DNA of 64,000 nucleotides from Limnanthes douglasii subsp. nivea (Eukaryota > Streptophyta > Magnoliopsida > Brassicales > Limnanthaceae): the NCBI GenBank assembly GCA_036936605.1, contig JAUPFV010000002.1, positions 339,514,654 through 339,578,653 on the forward strand. Direction: 5' to 3'. Under the pieces are notes generated by a model that was given only the letters and a program-made list of their open reading frames with translations, had not been told where the DNA came from and made no database searches. Shown here piece after piece: positions 34,980 to 48,334 of the stretch; position 1 is the first letter of the stretch; every line of letters starts with the position of its first letter. Made by a program: the position numbers and the translations under genes.

Positions 34980-37900
34980 AAACAGAACGAAAATCAAGTT
35001 TATCTCTCGAAAACATAAACCGGGTACGAGAGAGAACGATTTACTGAACAAGTCGACAATTTGGCCATGAGAAAGGATATAACATTTCTCGAGAGCTCGT
35101 TTGAAAACCAGGTCACAAACAAAATGCACATAAATCTTAATATGTTTTGTTCATTTGTGAAAAAACGGATTAGAAGTAAGAGAAGTTTCTCTCAAGTTGT
35201 CGGAACACACCTTCGAAAGTCAAGCTATATGTACTCTAAATTTGCAAAGAACCAATTGAAGTCAGATGAGTTCAGTGGATAGGTTTGCAAGAGCCTTATA
35301 CTCTAACTTGTTACTGAATCGAGAAACCACTTGTCGCTTCTTAGACGGACAAAAAATCATAGAATCACCCTGAAAAACACAGTAGTCACCAACAAATTTG
35401 AGGTCATCCACTGAGCTTTCCCAATCCGCATCAGAAAAATCTGTGAGAGGAAGTTGTGGTGAAGGTTTGAGATAAACGCCAAGAGTCTGTATGCCAGATA
35501 TGTATCACAAAATTTGTTTGACACATTTTTAATGTACATCAATATGAGCTTTTAGAAATTGAGAGAATTTGTTTACCGCGAAGGCTATATGTGACCTAGT
35601 GTTTACTTAAAACTAGAGTGACCCAAATAAAATTCTGTAATATGTAGGATTTGGAAGAATATTACCCTTATAGATAAACAACGAGTTTCCAATTGTATTA
35701 CATGCCTTGAAATGACTCATTTTTGCAGTTGTAGGTAAATTCTCAACATAGTTCTTTTGAGTAATGTATAGACCAGTGTCATCTCTAGCAACCTCGTGTG
35801 ATAAGACTCATTCCAGTAGCTTTAAGTAAACTATAAACATATTTATTTTGAGTAATGCATAGACTAATGTCATCTCTGGAAACCTTCATGCAAATAAATA
35901 AATGAAGATTGCATATATCTTCGGGAGAAAAAAATGAGTATAACTTTCTAATAAAACCTTACAGATCGTGTGATATATTCATAATAATAATAATATGCTC
36001 AACATATGTTCGAATGATCAAAATAACATTTCCTATTACATAATAAAACATATAGTTGTCAGCTTTATAATTTAAGAACCCACAATCAAGTAGTATCTCT
36101 CTCAGTCTATAAAACAAAAGGCTCGTGGAACTAGTTTGAGTCGACGGATAGCCTTATGTAATCTGTATACATCGTGTGGCTTCAAAGGGTCAACAAATCC
36201 CCGAGGTTGTGCTATGAATATTATCTCTTGTTAAAAACCATTAAGAAAAGAATTGTTGATGTCCAACTGGCGTATGTAGCAGTTCTTGGTTACATCAGTA
36301 CTCAAAAGTAGTCTAATTGTTCATGACTTAATCACATGATTGTAGGTTTCATCAAAATCAATTCCTGGTAATTGATGAAATCCGTTGGCTACCAACATAG
36401 CCTTATACCTTTTTCAAAGACCCTTCAACATCATATTTGACATGGATGTCAGTGTAACAAAATTTTAAGCTAAGTACCTCTACTCGAGAACAATTATTAC
36501 CCGCTTATTATCTTGAAGCTGAGCGAAATCCTCATATTGTTCCTTCTTCAAATTCACCTATACGAAACACAATTGTTCCATCAATACTACCAACTATAAA
36601 GCCTATGACCATGTCTAATACAATATATAAATAGTCTATTCCATCGTTAACCAAGTAGTTTTGTATGTCACACTAATTACTTCATACCCAAGCTAGCTAT
36701 TCTACACCTATACAACTCTAAATTTTACATGTCCTACCTTGTCAGTCACATCTAGAGGGCGTGATATATTAAAATCTCTATGTCTTGATCAACCAAGTTA
36801 ACTTATCATTCCTATCAATGCTCTTTATATGAGTATTAGGATCAAAATGGGTATTTCCGCAAACACATTTATACTGGCCTAACCATAACTCATATGGCCA
36901 CAATTAGGGAACTAACAAGTTTTGAAGGGGCATTTTTTATCCTAATTGTTATCAGGTTATGCATGTTGAATTTAAAACTCTACAATCTAAACATACTTTG
37001 TCTTTGATACCTTGGATTCCTAACATGATAAGGAAATTCATTTTCATGAAACCCAACATGTTCATATACTAGGACCCATCAGTATGAGTAATGCATTTGT
37101 ATCCTTTTGTGAGTTGTAGAATACCCTAGATATACATATTTCCGAGAGTGAAAATAAAACTTATGTTGTTGATAAGGTCTAGTGGATGAATAACAAACAC
37201 AACCGAAAACGTTTAGATGAGCATAATCAGGTTTTATATTAAAAATACTTCATAAGGTAACTTATAATCTAGCGTAAAAGTATGGAGATTATTAAGTACG
37301 TAAGTGGTTGTGCCAATAGCATCATACCAATAGGAATGTGACTATTGAGACTTAGCTAGAAGAGTTGAGTTAGTCTCAACAAGATGTTTGTGCTTCCTAT
37401 CTGTCCTACCTGTTTTGGCAGAGACGCGAGAATATGACATCCTTAGACATATGCCATAACTCTTAGTAAAAGGGAGAAAAACTCTAAACTATTCTCATTC
37501 ATTTGTTTGGAAAGTTTTTATTTACCTATCAAATTGTTTTTTCACCAGTTTTTTAAATTCTTGGAATATAGGAAAACATCACTTTTGTTTTTAAGAGGAT
37601 AAAGACAAAACAAATAAAATAAAATAATCTAAAAACATAATATAGTACATATAACCGTTGTTGGTTTGTGTCGGAGTTAGTCCCCACAAATCAGAAAGAA
37701 TCAAGTCCAAAATATTACGAGCATAAGACTTAGAGATAAAGAAAGGAAGCTTGTGAAATTTTCATAATTGATAGAAATCAAGTAAGTTAAAATCTTTCTG
37801 ATTAAGCATATCATTACATTGAGTACACACTTTAACAAGCACTTGATAAGCTGGATGACCAAGTATCATGTGTTTTTTTAAAACAAAGATAAACTATACC

Positions 37901-39310
37901 TCTCACCACCTATCAACTGAGAACTAAGGACCCAATGAGCCTCATTCCTTGAACCATCAATGCAGTAAAATCCTTCATTAGCCTTACCTATTAGAATTAC
38001 CTTCATCGTTGCCAAGTATTTTCACAATTTGTTTTTTGAAACATTCAACATAAACATTATTTTAAGAATTTAATTTGGTAACATATAATAGGTTCTTTGA
38101 AATGGTAGGAATATGTAGGATATTATCTAGGATTACTAGTTTTTTTTGTTTGTGATCAGATTAGAGGTACCAACATGTGTAATTTGACATTTCTGACCAT
38201 TTTTTACTAAGACAGAGACCTTACCTCTATGGTCAAGCCTTTGGCTCATCAAACATAGATTGTTTGGTCAAACCATTAGATAAGCATTTTAAGTCTGACT
38301 CTATCCTTTGTTGGTTTGCAGGTATATATCTCATGCCAGCTAGATTAACTCTGAAGTAACAAGTGGGAGCTGCATGACCAAATACGCCATAAATGTGGCA
38401 AGTAAGTCTATTGGGAGAATACCTGCCTTTGTGTCCTTCTGTGTTAGTGTTGTTATTCATTTCTAAATAATTAGTTTAATAAGTACCTCTATATCCACGA
38501 CGTTATCTTCTAGAGTAGTTAGGTTATCCTCTTGTAATTTAATTGTTACTTGATGATTAGGATCAATATTATTAGGATTAACATAGGTGTTAAATTCAAA
38601 ATGATGGTAGTAGTTTGCAGACTAGTCAGTTTTTATAATTTTCTCTCAAATGTTAACAAAGGTGTTTTCACATCCACCCAAGTTAAACCATCATTGTCTG
38701 CTAGACTCACTACTATATGGATGTAGTAATAGTCTAGAACAACAAGGACTTGAGAAATAAGACCACCAAAAGTAAAAAAAAACCATGTTAAAGCCAAGTT
38801 ATTTAATATGGACTTCATTTTATTCAAATACTCTTCCAAAAACAGTCCTCATTTCTTGGTCCTTTGAAACTCACTTTTAAAATTGATGATTATTATTCTA
38901 GTTTATGAGAATTAAAGTTTGTTAGAGTATCCTTCAGCAATTTAGATAATTCTTGATCTTCGAAAATGGTGTTATTTCAGGGGATATGGTGGTAACAAGT
39001 CAACCAAGTAAGAGTTGGTCCCTAAAGTATCACTCTTCATACGAGGAATTCTGGACCAAAATTTCAATAGAATTAGAAACAAGGGGGACACGGGATTTAA
39101 CATGAAATAAGGCCAACCAGATGGCTTTCCTTGATAATATTCACAATACCTTTGTAAAACTTGTTTTTGATTGGTTTCAAAATGTTATTGTTGTTGTTTA
39201 ATTATGAGATATGTGATTTATTGTTCATGTACAGGTCAGATTGCAAGAAACCAGAAACAATAGAGTCATTACTCAATGATAGAGATGTGACGTTAGCCAT
39301 CAGACTCTAA
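34980..39310 (-). pseudogene. Ale-like Ty1/copia gag-pol, degenerate
   Basis: From high to low coordinate: gag start (complement of cgttagccat, near 39300), capsid region ('SILNNLALTWFF', 'VVSLADNDGLTWVDVKTPLL', 38839-38633), zinc knuckle ('CHIYGVFGHAAPTCYFR', near 38400), integrase remnants (e.g. 'ETNSTLLAKSQ' near 37380-37350), RT ('LVANGFHQLPGIDFDETY' near 36400-36340), RNase H ('FSDADWESSVDDL' near 35430, 'YCVFQGDSMIF') and the pol end near 34990. Stops and frameshifts are everywhere. The wording resembles the Ale/Retrofit side of copia. Confidence 0.78.
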
Positions 39311-39323
39311 TACAAACTTGAAA

Positions 39324-39469
39324 TGTAGAGCTAAAAGGAAAGAAATAGTAAGTGTTTATTATTGTAATATTTGTATTGATTGTTTGTATTATTTAATATA
39401 CATCCACATAGTTTATATAGTAATGTTGGTAATATGTATGTGGCTATAACCAAAATATAATGTGTAACA
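39324..39469 (-). repeat. Candidate short 5' LTR of the Ale-like copia
   Basis: On the minus strand: TGTTACACATTATATT ... CTCTACA, 146 bp with a TATA-like tatataaac (complement near 39415), ending about nine bases before a decayed tRNA-Met primer site (complement of cagactctaatacaaa, 39301-39316) and the gag start. Short LTRs fit the Ale lineage. No equally clear left partner was found. Confidence 0.5.
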
Positions 39470-39654
39470 AACCATATTTAATAAGTTAATACATCACGTG
39501 GTAGTTTTTTATAATAATAATAATACAATTTTTTTTAGTATGGGCTCAAGTGTACAAGTTCATTTCCGGAGTAAGCCATATAGAAAGACAAATGCTTAAA
39601 ACCATTTGAAGTTCGACCCGATTCATTACCATTTGAACCATTTTGTACAAGTCG

Positions 39655-39798
39655 TAGGGTTAGAGACAACTACTGTGTTATCGTCTTCTCCAGCTCCATG
39701 CTTTCTCTCAAATGACACAACACGTCTCAGTCCTTCCTCTTCTTCTTTCCATTTCAAATCAATATTTATATCTCTTTCTTAAACTAAGACTCTACCAG
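39655..39798. repeat. Direct repeat, right copy, flanking the Ale-like copia
   Basis: Matches 34830-34975, including ctccagctccatgc and tttcaaatcaatat. See the left copy for interpretation. Confidence 0.6.
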
Positions 39799-39810
39799 GG
39801 ACTAATTCGT

Positions 39811-39962
39811 AAACTCATTTTTTTTTATAAATAATCTTTGTCTGTAAGTAATATGGATCAATCCAAATATGAAATGTTACAATAACGCATACCTCAATTC
39901 ACAATAAAAAAAATTTGTTTTTAGTTATTGTAATATTAGATTTGGCATTATCATATGTATTA
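39811..39962 (+). pseudogene. Germin copy A, TATA box to signal peptide relic
   Basis: Aligns with 55385-55535 of the intact germin-like gene: the TATA region (tttataaataatctttgtc), the leader gtaagtaatatggatc, caattcaca before the start, and the first codons. The start ATG has become ATA. The signal-peptide codons are recognisable, but an early TAG and small changes destroy the frame, and similarity stops after about 20 codons. Together with 28505-28740 it looks like one ancestral gene split by about 11 kb of transposons. Confidence 0.82.
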
Positions 39963-40549
39963 AATAAGCTTTGTATTTATTGTAAAGTAATTATAGGCCT
40001 TAAGATAGATGGATGGTTACATATTGATTATATTCATAATTAGTTGTAGCTATAATCCATGTATATATAGATGCTTATAGAATCACTTTGCTCATCATCC
40101 AAAGAAAGTGAGATTGAGGTCTACTATGTTTGTTTTCATTTGTTTTCTCACTGAATATACACATATATAATCATTGTGAGACTCACTATATCCTATAAAG
40201 ACGCAGTTAGAATAATGAAACTGAAATTTATTTTACTAGTATGGTCTTAACATCGAAATTAGGCACAACCAAATTTCTTTACCAAACTTTTCAAATCTAA
40301 TATATGTTCATATGAAAATATTTTATTAAGTGTGAAATCTAAAAAGGTTTATATTTTTTAGAAATATGTAAAAATAGTAGACTTAATACACACAAATATA
40401 TGTGTGTTAAACGATATCTTGACATGTAGGGTAACATATACTCTATAGCTCTCTTAGATAACTCCTCTAGATTCATTTATGTCTATTTAAGAGAAGTTCA
40501 AAATCAATTAAATACTACGATTAAAATGTTATATAGAGATAGAGGTGGG

Positions 40550-42050
40550 ACATATTTTAGAGTAAAATTTTATAGGTTTTGGGAAGAGTATGAGATAATT
40601 AACCAATGTTCATCCTTTATGCCCCGCAAAAACATTGATTGGTTGAACATAAAAATAGAAATTTGATTCAGATGACCAATGTCATGTTAGTTCATTATAT
40701 GTTGCATAATAATTTATAGGGCGAAGCTGTTTTAAGTACATGTCATTTAATTAATCATATTCTATTTCAGAAAATCAAAATTTTTCCATATAATTTAACG
40801 AAATGAATAGAAGTAAATATTGGTTATTTTAAAATGTGAGGGTATTTAACATTTTACAAAAATCCGGATCTAAAAAGAATAAAATTATAACCAAAAGCTA
40901 TAAAGCATATGTCAATTATTTATGCATCCAATACCAAGGCTTATAGGATATTAGACTTATAGTCTAATTTGGTGTTTGACGCTAGAGACACGAGTTTTTT
41001 TAATCCAAATTATTTAACAATAATATTACTTATACCATAGTAAAAACCGGGGAAAATACGAAGTAATAAGTATACTTGGTTGATGACTAACCATGTGAAC
41101 CTCATAAGAGTCAAAAAGAGGAAACACCTAAATTTCTAGGATCTCGTGAGATAACTTTTCAAAAGTTTTATTTCTATTTGGTAGAAGGAAATTGTAAAAA
41201 AATAACATGAAAATTTCTCTTTCTTTGAAAGACGATCCTCAATCTAATAAAAAAGCCATATCTTCATGAGATTATGAATTCTGGAAAACACAATAAATTA
41301 TGAAATATGTCCATCGCATTTCTTGATTTATGATTGGGTTCAAGACCAATTAGTTGAAGTGGTTATTTATGAAAAAATTCAACATGAATGGTACCATTCA
41401 AGATTTTAAAGCAAGATTAATAGTCAAGGATTTTTGGAATTTATTTTGGCATTTATACTCTTCTAGAACAAGCCAAATTAAAATTCTTTATGCAATTACA
41501 ATGATACACAATTTTAACATTCATCATATAGATGTTAAAATTGGCTTTCCTATATAAAGATCTCGATGATGAGGTCTATATGGATCCCACTGAAGGTTTT
41601 GTACTTCCAAAAAAGGAAGCTAAGTTATATATATTTGATAAGCTATTTTATGATCTTAAACAAACACCTAAACAATGAAAATAAAATTTTAACTATGCAA
41701 TTGTATTTGATGGATTTAAACATAATATAAGAGATACATTTTTATACACTATAGTTTGCATATTGTGGTCATTGTGTGTCTATACGTGTATGAATTTCTT
41801 ACATTAAGTACTCACATGAAAAATAAATTTTGAATGAACATTATTATGTCGTATATTTTTAAGATGAAGTATTTTGAAAAGTATCCACTATTTTACGAAT
41901 AAAGGTATTAAAATAAAATTAATTTTCTACCCTAAGTCAATCATATTACATTGAGAACGTACTAGATAATTTAAACATCTAAAACTACCAAAAGTATATA
42001 CAACGCTTGATCATAATTTAGAACTTGAAAAAACATGAGAGACTCGTAAT
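40550..42050 (+). repeat. Spacer S1, paralogous to 57650-59150
   Basis: Colinear, clearly diverged similarity along about 1.5 kb. Landmarks: ttatgccccgcaaaaa versus ttatgccccgaaaaat; gaccaatgtcatgttagtt versus gaccaatgtcatgtcagtt; ggatctaaaaagaataaaat versus ggatctaataagaataaaat; ggttcaagaccaatta versus ggttcaagaccaattg. It includes a copia RT fragment in both copies. It lies downstream of germin copy A as its partner lies downstream of copy C. Confidence 0.85.
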
Positions 42051-42240
42051 GTCCACTTAAAATACGCTAGTTCTATAAGAAGCCCGATGTATGAAACTTT
42101 ATCTCCTATAACATATATTATACTTTGCATGAGTATATTTAGTAAATTTATAAGAAAAATCCCAGTAGAAAATAATGGAATGTGATTGAAACGGTTTTAA
42201 GGTACTTGAGAAATACATAACACCTATCTACTCATAAAAG
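41165..42240 (+). pseudogene. Copia RT fragment, plus strand (in spacer S1)
   Basis: Reads 'LKDDPQSNKKAISS' and, after a stop, 'KWLFMKKFNMNGTIQDFKAR', 'HNFNIHHIDVKIGF' and a decayed RT-RNase H continuation to 'VLRYLRNT' near 42210. Many stops. The same fragment is present at 58380-59060, so the insertion is older than the duplication of the spacer. Confidence 0.75.
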
Positions 42241-45200
42241 ATTGATCTTCTATATTGGAAATATCACTCATATCCAAATAATCTTCAAGAATTTGAGAAA
42301 ATCATGTATAAGTCAAACCATAATCCATGGTTCTTTTAAAATACATTAATACTCAGTTTAATGCTTGCCAATAATGTGAACTAAGATTTCCACTATACAT
42401 ACTAAGTTTTCCAACATCATAAAAAATATCTATCGTAGTACAAGTCATAGAATACATAAGACAACTAATAGCTCTTGAGTATTCAGGTTGATATACAAAA
42501 CTTTTATTAGGTAGAAGCTAAAGACTAGTATCCATAGGTTTTCTAATCGAAGAATAATATTTTCAGTTAAATTTATTGAATATCTTCTTAATATAATGAG
42601 ATTGATAAATACCCATTGTTCTTTAATTTGATCTTTATACCAATAATCATCTCAGCTTCTCCCAATTCATCCATCTCAAAACTAAATGACAAGAATTTCT
42701 TGGTTTCATCAACGAGGTTTTGGTCAGTACCAAAACTCAATATTTCATCCACTTATATACAAATGATAATTTCTTTACAAGAAACCTCAAATTTACTATA
42801 TACACATTTTATTCTTAATTAAGAATAAAACCATTAGAAAATACGATATTATCAATTTTTATGTCAATCTTTTGGTGTTTATTTCAGACCATACAAAGAT
42901 TTCTTCAACTCGCATAACTTGTTTTCACAGCCGGGCATAACAAATCCTTTTTGTTTGTTTCATATAAATATCTTTATCTAAATCATCATTCAAGATGTAC
43001 TTTTCTCATCCATTTGATGAACTATCATATTATATACAAATGCAAGTAGGAGTAACAATCTAATAGTGAAAATCCTAACAACATAAGCATATATATCAAA
43101 GAAATCAATCCCTTCTCGTTGTCTAAGACCTTGAATAATCAATCTTGGTTTATACCTTGAAAATGTACCATCTACTTTCATTTTCCTCTTAAAAATCCAT
43201 CTATTTCCTAATGATTTTTAGTCATGAGGTAAATCACCCAAACCCTATGTATTATTATGCATAATAAAATCTATCTCATCTTGGATAGCTTCATTCTGAA
43301 ATGCAGCAGCTCTTGATGCCGTAGTTCCATTAAAAGTCTTTAGATAATCCTTAACCATAAAATTATATTGATACTGATAGTCAATCTTATCTCTTGACCC
43401 TTCAACCAAATAAAGTTGAAAACCATATCCCACAGAATTAGCTTTTTAGATTTAGTGATTCTCCTTGGTTTAGAAGGTTCAAGTACGTAAATAATACTAT
43501 GTGATCCATACTCATCTTGAATTGAGTTCCTATTGGTTGAGTTCTTAGTCCTGTATAGATGTAAATCTTTCTCCATTAAATATTGCATCTATTGACTCTA
43601 TAGTTGGGCTCACTAATACATAGTAATTAGATTGTAATACAAAAAATCTATATGCAACAGATTTCTGAACATACCCAACGAAGATACAATTTATACCTCT
43701 TTCACCTAAGTTTCTATCTTTTAGGTTCAATGAGTCTTACAACTAATGTACAACCCCCAGACTTTTTATACGAAAGCGAATATGGGGTAATATTATTAAT
43801 TTTTTAAGGAATTATATTCAATAAATAATAGGTTGTTAACATAGTCTCGCCCCAAAATCCTTCACTCAAACCTGAATATGATAAAATGGAATTAATTATT
43901 TTGTTTAATGTCCTATTTTTGGTTTCTACCACACCATTTTGTTATAGTGTATAATGGGTCATGGTTTGATGTATTATACCATTATACTTAATATATATCA
44001 CATCATAATATTCACATCCACCATCCGTACCTAGACTTTTAACTAAACCATTTGATGTTGCTCTATTTCTTCTATATAGATTTCAAAATTTATCAAGAGC
44101 GTCATTTTTCACATGTAAAAAATAAATATAGTAATATCTAGATGTATCATCAATAAAATTAATAACATATTTTTTATTCACTAATAAAGGAGTAGCATCA
44201 AAGTCACATAAACAACTATGTACTAGTTGCAATATTTTGGAAACTCGGTTAACATTATTGAAAGGTTTTCTAGTTAATTTAGTTAATATACAAGTCTTAT
44301 ATTTTAATTATTTAAATCAAGATGATGTATAAGAGTCATTTTTACATTTATTGTATTCATATATAATGTACATGTCCTTGTCTAAATGTCATAATTATGT
44401 TCTATTCAAATTTCTCCAAGTACTAATAGAGGTCATGCAAACAGATTCATGTTGAAATGAAACACTAACATTTAACATAAACATATCATTACACAAATAT
44501 CCAAAGCCTACAAATAAACTATATTTTGAAAAAATATACTTGCCATTTTTATACACTTGTTTGAAATAATAATTTCTCAAGATAACACTAGATAAAAGTT
44601 TCTTCTGAATCCCATGAACCTATAATACATTATTTAATAATACATATTTTTTAGAAGTATATACTACATTAACAATTCCTAGTCTTTTGATTGACTCGGT
44701 TACAACATTTCTCATTTTCAGTGTCGATACATCTTCAATTGGTTGAAAGTCATTAGACCATCCAAGATCTTTACATACATGGCTTATTGCTCCTGAATTA
44801 ATCCACCATGCAACATTATCATCATGCATATAAAATGCTTCAGACATTATTTACACATAATTTTGACCATAATTACAATTTCGAACTAAAATCTCACGTT
44901 CTTGCTTTTTTGGATCCTTAGACCCATCTCTTAAAAAAAATTATTACTTGTACCAGAATTGTTCTTGCCTTTTCAAACATGACAATCCTTCATAAAATGA
45001 CCAGTTTTTTTGTACTTCCAACATACCAAGTTTGGCTTCTTCTTGGAATGCATATTATTATATTTTATTTAAGTTTCTTTTATTTATTTTTCGAGTGTTT
45101 GCATTCTTAAAGAATCTACTGTTTTCAACCATATTCACAATGAGGTTTACTACTTCGTTCTTTCCCTTAGGAATCTACTCTTTGATCTTAAAATGACTCC

Positions 45201-45720
45201 CAAATTGAACCAGAGTCGTCTTCTCCTTGTAATGTTTTAAAGTACATTTAAAATATGTCGATGGTGGGGTAATTTCTATAACTATATACATCGAACCACA
45301 TTATTCCATGTTCATATTATGTTGAAAAAACTGACCTTCAATTCTTAGAAATTTATTGTATTATTCCATAACAGGCCTTGAATCAAACATTTTATAATTG
45401 ATAAAATTACTAACCATAAACTTCTTACTAGAAGTATCTTAAGCCATATATTTGAATTCAAGTGAATCCCAAAGTTCTTTCTCAATGATCTCTGGCATGA
45501 GAATACTCAAAACATACACAATTTTTAAGGTGTGCAACTAAAAAATGCATATTTTTCTAGCACATTCAAAAATCATGACCCTCAAACTTGTCTAACTTAT
45601 CATACTCGCTTGTCATGTCCTTGACAGATTCTCTGTTTGTCATTTCAATCTTCGTATACAAATATTTTCAATCTTCTATTATAATAATTTTGTTTTTTTA
45701 TTCTTTCTTGAAGTCTTGTT
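42235..45720 (-). pseudogene. Copia element, minus strand, degenerate (Tork-like)
   Basis: From high to low coordinate: gag traces and zinc knuckle (about 45700-44960), protease region ('DDNVAWWINSGAISHVCKD', 44847-44760), integrase C-part ('GINCIFVGYVQKSVAYRFF', 43730-43600), RT ('DGTFSRYKPRLIIQGLRQRE', 'MIVHQMDEKS', 43181-42990; 'DEILSFGTDQNLVDETKKFL' near 42760) and a decayed RNase H (to about 42235). It abuts an oppositely oriented copia fragment at its 3' end. No LTRs could be defined. Confidence 0.75.
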
Positions 45721-46189
45721 AGAGAACAAGTTAAGATTCAAATTATTGTTAGGGGTTCTCAAAAACTTCAACCGGATAAAGTGAGAGTTTCCTTTCAAAC
45801 AAGAGATAAAAAAAATTATTGTGTATACTTTTATGAACCATCTATTTCAATATGTATTTCGGTCCACTAACAAAACTGTTATTCACTTGTAAAGAGACAG
45901 TATTAGTCCAATAAAAAATTGTTTTGTATTTAGGATTCGAAATTGATTATTTTTTAAAATACAAATTTTAAATACAAATTCATAATGGCCATGTATTGAC
46001 AAAATAAGAAAATTTATAATCTCTATTCACTAATGATAACATATTCTTACAAATATGCACTGCGACAATTTTTTACTCGTTCGATAAATATTATAACTAT
46101 ATTAATCGATTAGTTTATCTAATTAGAACGGTATTCTTTTTAACTTTCTCGAAAAAAAAACATAGGATAAGTTAAATAGAAACATATCT
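45721..46189. other. Unassigned AT-rich stretch
   Basis: No coding or structural features recognised between the copia gag end and spacer S2. It may contain the copia 5' LTR. Confidence 0.35.
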
Positions 46190-46740
46190 AAAAAATTTAA
46201 AATTTTAAACAATAAACAAAGGCCAATTATTGTCCAAAAGCTGGTGTAAAGAAGGTGAAAGAAGCATGAATTTGGCCATTCTAATACTCTATATGGTTAT
46301 TGAAAAACATATTTCTCCTTTCTTTGAAAGTGTACATAGCGTCCTACTTCAACCTTTCATTTGTTTAACTATTAATTTGGTCATATTAACTATTAACTAT
46401 AATATTAGTTGAAATACCTAATACAACGACAGTCATCAAGGAAAGACACTGCTTCCAAATTTGACCACCTCTCTAAAACAAATAATTTTTCCTTCTTGTT
46501 AAAAGATGTATAGACGATAGACATGAATTAGGTTGGTAATTAGTTTTTCTGTATTGTACAGCCGATAAGTGGGATCTGGGCATGAGATATTTATGGTTAC
46601 GTATGACATTTATTTTCTTATAAATAGTCTTTATTCATGACCAGACAATGTCAAAGTAAATTAGGATAATAATTCTAAATCAAACGCGACTATGTCAAAA
46701 ATAATTTAAATATAGTCGTCACGTTGTTGAATAGTTCTTG
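46190..46740 (+). repeat. Spacer S2 and promoter of germin copy B
   Basis: Paralogous to 60055-61060 (after removing a TRIM relic there). Landmarks: tttaaaattttaaac, catcaaggaaa, cttccaaatttga, ggtaatta, and ataagtgggatctgggcatg versus ataagtgggatatgggcatg. The last part (46655-46735, containing aaacgcgactatgtcaaaaa) also matches the promoter cassette of the intact germin-like gene (55207-55310). Confidence 0.82.
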
Positions 46741-46748
46741 CTCTTACT

Positions 46749-46880
46749 CTGAAGGATTTTATGTCAAGTTCTAATTGTATAAGAGGATAATAGGGAGGTA
46801 ATAGATAAGCTTAATGATGTCGGTTTTAAATTATTGAAAAAGGTTAGTTGATTAATATTTATGAGTTATATTTTATTAAG
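46749..46880 (+). pseudogene. Germin copy B, last codons and 3' flank
   Basis: ctgaaggattttatgtcaag with ttctaa (46749-46774) matches the last nine codons and stop of the intact gene with a one-base deletion, followed by matching 3' flank (attgtataagaggataatag, aagcttaat, gatgtcgg). It follows the promoter part almost directly, so the coding body and the intron are gone. Non-functional. Confidence 0.82.
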
Positions 46881-47289
46881 ATAAATAAAATGAATTGTTT
46901 ACATATTTTTGTATAGGCCTGTAAGTGTTCTCCTTCTGACATTTGGTTGTATATATTATTGATGGCTGTGGGCACACTAAAATTTAAAATATGCTGAAAA
47001 TATTATAAAGAAAAAATTAATAAAAATAAACACTTAAGTACTGTAAATATATAAGTGTTTCTGATTAAACTTAAAATAAAATTTTATTTTAGTCTAAATG
47101 CAAATGTTCCTATTTTAATCATATTTTGAAAATATTTGGATCAATGGTAGAAAATATTTATCCAAGTTATTGATTATCCATTTTACTTTGATTTCTTTTT
47201 TCTATATTTTATATTATAAAACAATTGCTCAAAATTTAAAGTGATCATGGATAATGAAAAAGCTAACTAAAAAAATGTGTACGCAAATT

Positions 47290-47480
47290 CTAATATTTTG
47301 TATTTTTTTTACGAACAAGAATCCTACATAGATCAAAAATATTATTCAAATTGAAAAAATTACAATCAATATTGACACACAGAATATAAGTCTCAAGTTG
47401 GCTAGACGAATCCTTATCACTAACATCCTCAAAGTCATTTGGATATGATCGTGCTAACCTCACAAGAATTAGTGCCAAAT
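47290..47480 (-). pseudogene. hAT-type transposase C-terminal fragment
   Basis: The minus strand reads 'ARSYPNDFEDVSDKDSSSQL' and 'ETYILCVNIDCNFFNLNNI', which resembles the region before the dimerisation domain in plant hAT-family (DUF4371-type) transposases, where 'LARLYPxDFs...QLENYIxDVRxDxxFxNLkgI' is usual. Only this piece is recognisable. The 800 bp to its right may hold more, badly decayed. Confidence 0.5.
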
Positions 47481-48330
47481 TTTTTAAATGAAAAACACAG
47501 ATTCAAACATGTTGCACCATTCAACAACTGAGTATTTTTCGTTGTAAATCAATTAACCAACTCTTTTATTACCAAATCTGCGACCAACTCTTTTATTACT
47601 AAATCTACGACATATAAAAAACAATCTTTTTTGAAATAATGGAGAGTTGTCCAAATCAGAGAAAGTCTTTTATATTATTATACTTCACATACTTTGCCTC
47701 TATGTCGGACACATCTATTTCAAGATTAGTATAATTGTTTTAAAAATAAATCATAAATATCTTACTTACGTGGACAAGTTGTATAACGATCAAAATATCT
47801 TGATTCCCCTTTTATAATGCTTGACAAAATCATTGGTCAATAACAAAACCTCAATCATTAGGTGCAACATAAAAACGGAACAAAAAATTTGCATGATAAT
47901 TAACAAACTTTTCGGTTCCCCTTTGAATATACCTCACCTCTCAAATCTGTAAGCATTTCAATAACAGGAGTAAAAAAAATCAACCAACCTACTAAGAATC
48001 TCAAAGTGAGATGATGACTATGTATCATCCGCTCTTGCTAGTAAACTACTTTTCTTAAAATTGGTACCCGTTTTCACAAACTCATTCTCAACTAGAGTTT
48101 TTAAAAAAGGAACTTATTTTACGAAGAAAAGATTATCGTTTGTTTGAAGGCCTTAGAAAAGCTCACAATACATGAGACGTTTTGTCGGTCAATTTACAAT
48201 ATACACTCTTCTTACCTCATGTGGGTTATTTGGATGTTAATCAAGAATTTTAGTTCTTAATGCATGATCCGACTTCAATTATTCCCCATTTCTTAATACC
48301 TTAATGGAATATGATGGATCAAGGAACCCC
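47481..48330. other. AT-rich stretch, possibly decayed hAT sequence
   Basis: No solid coding motifs. A short direct repeat (accaactcttttattac, near 47550 and 47583) is visible. Confidence 0.35.
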
Positions 48331-48334
48331 TTGT

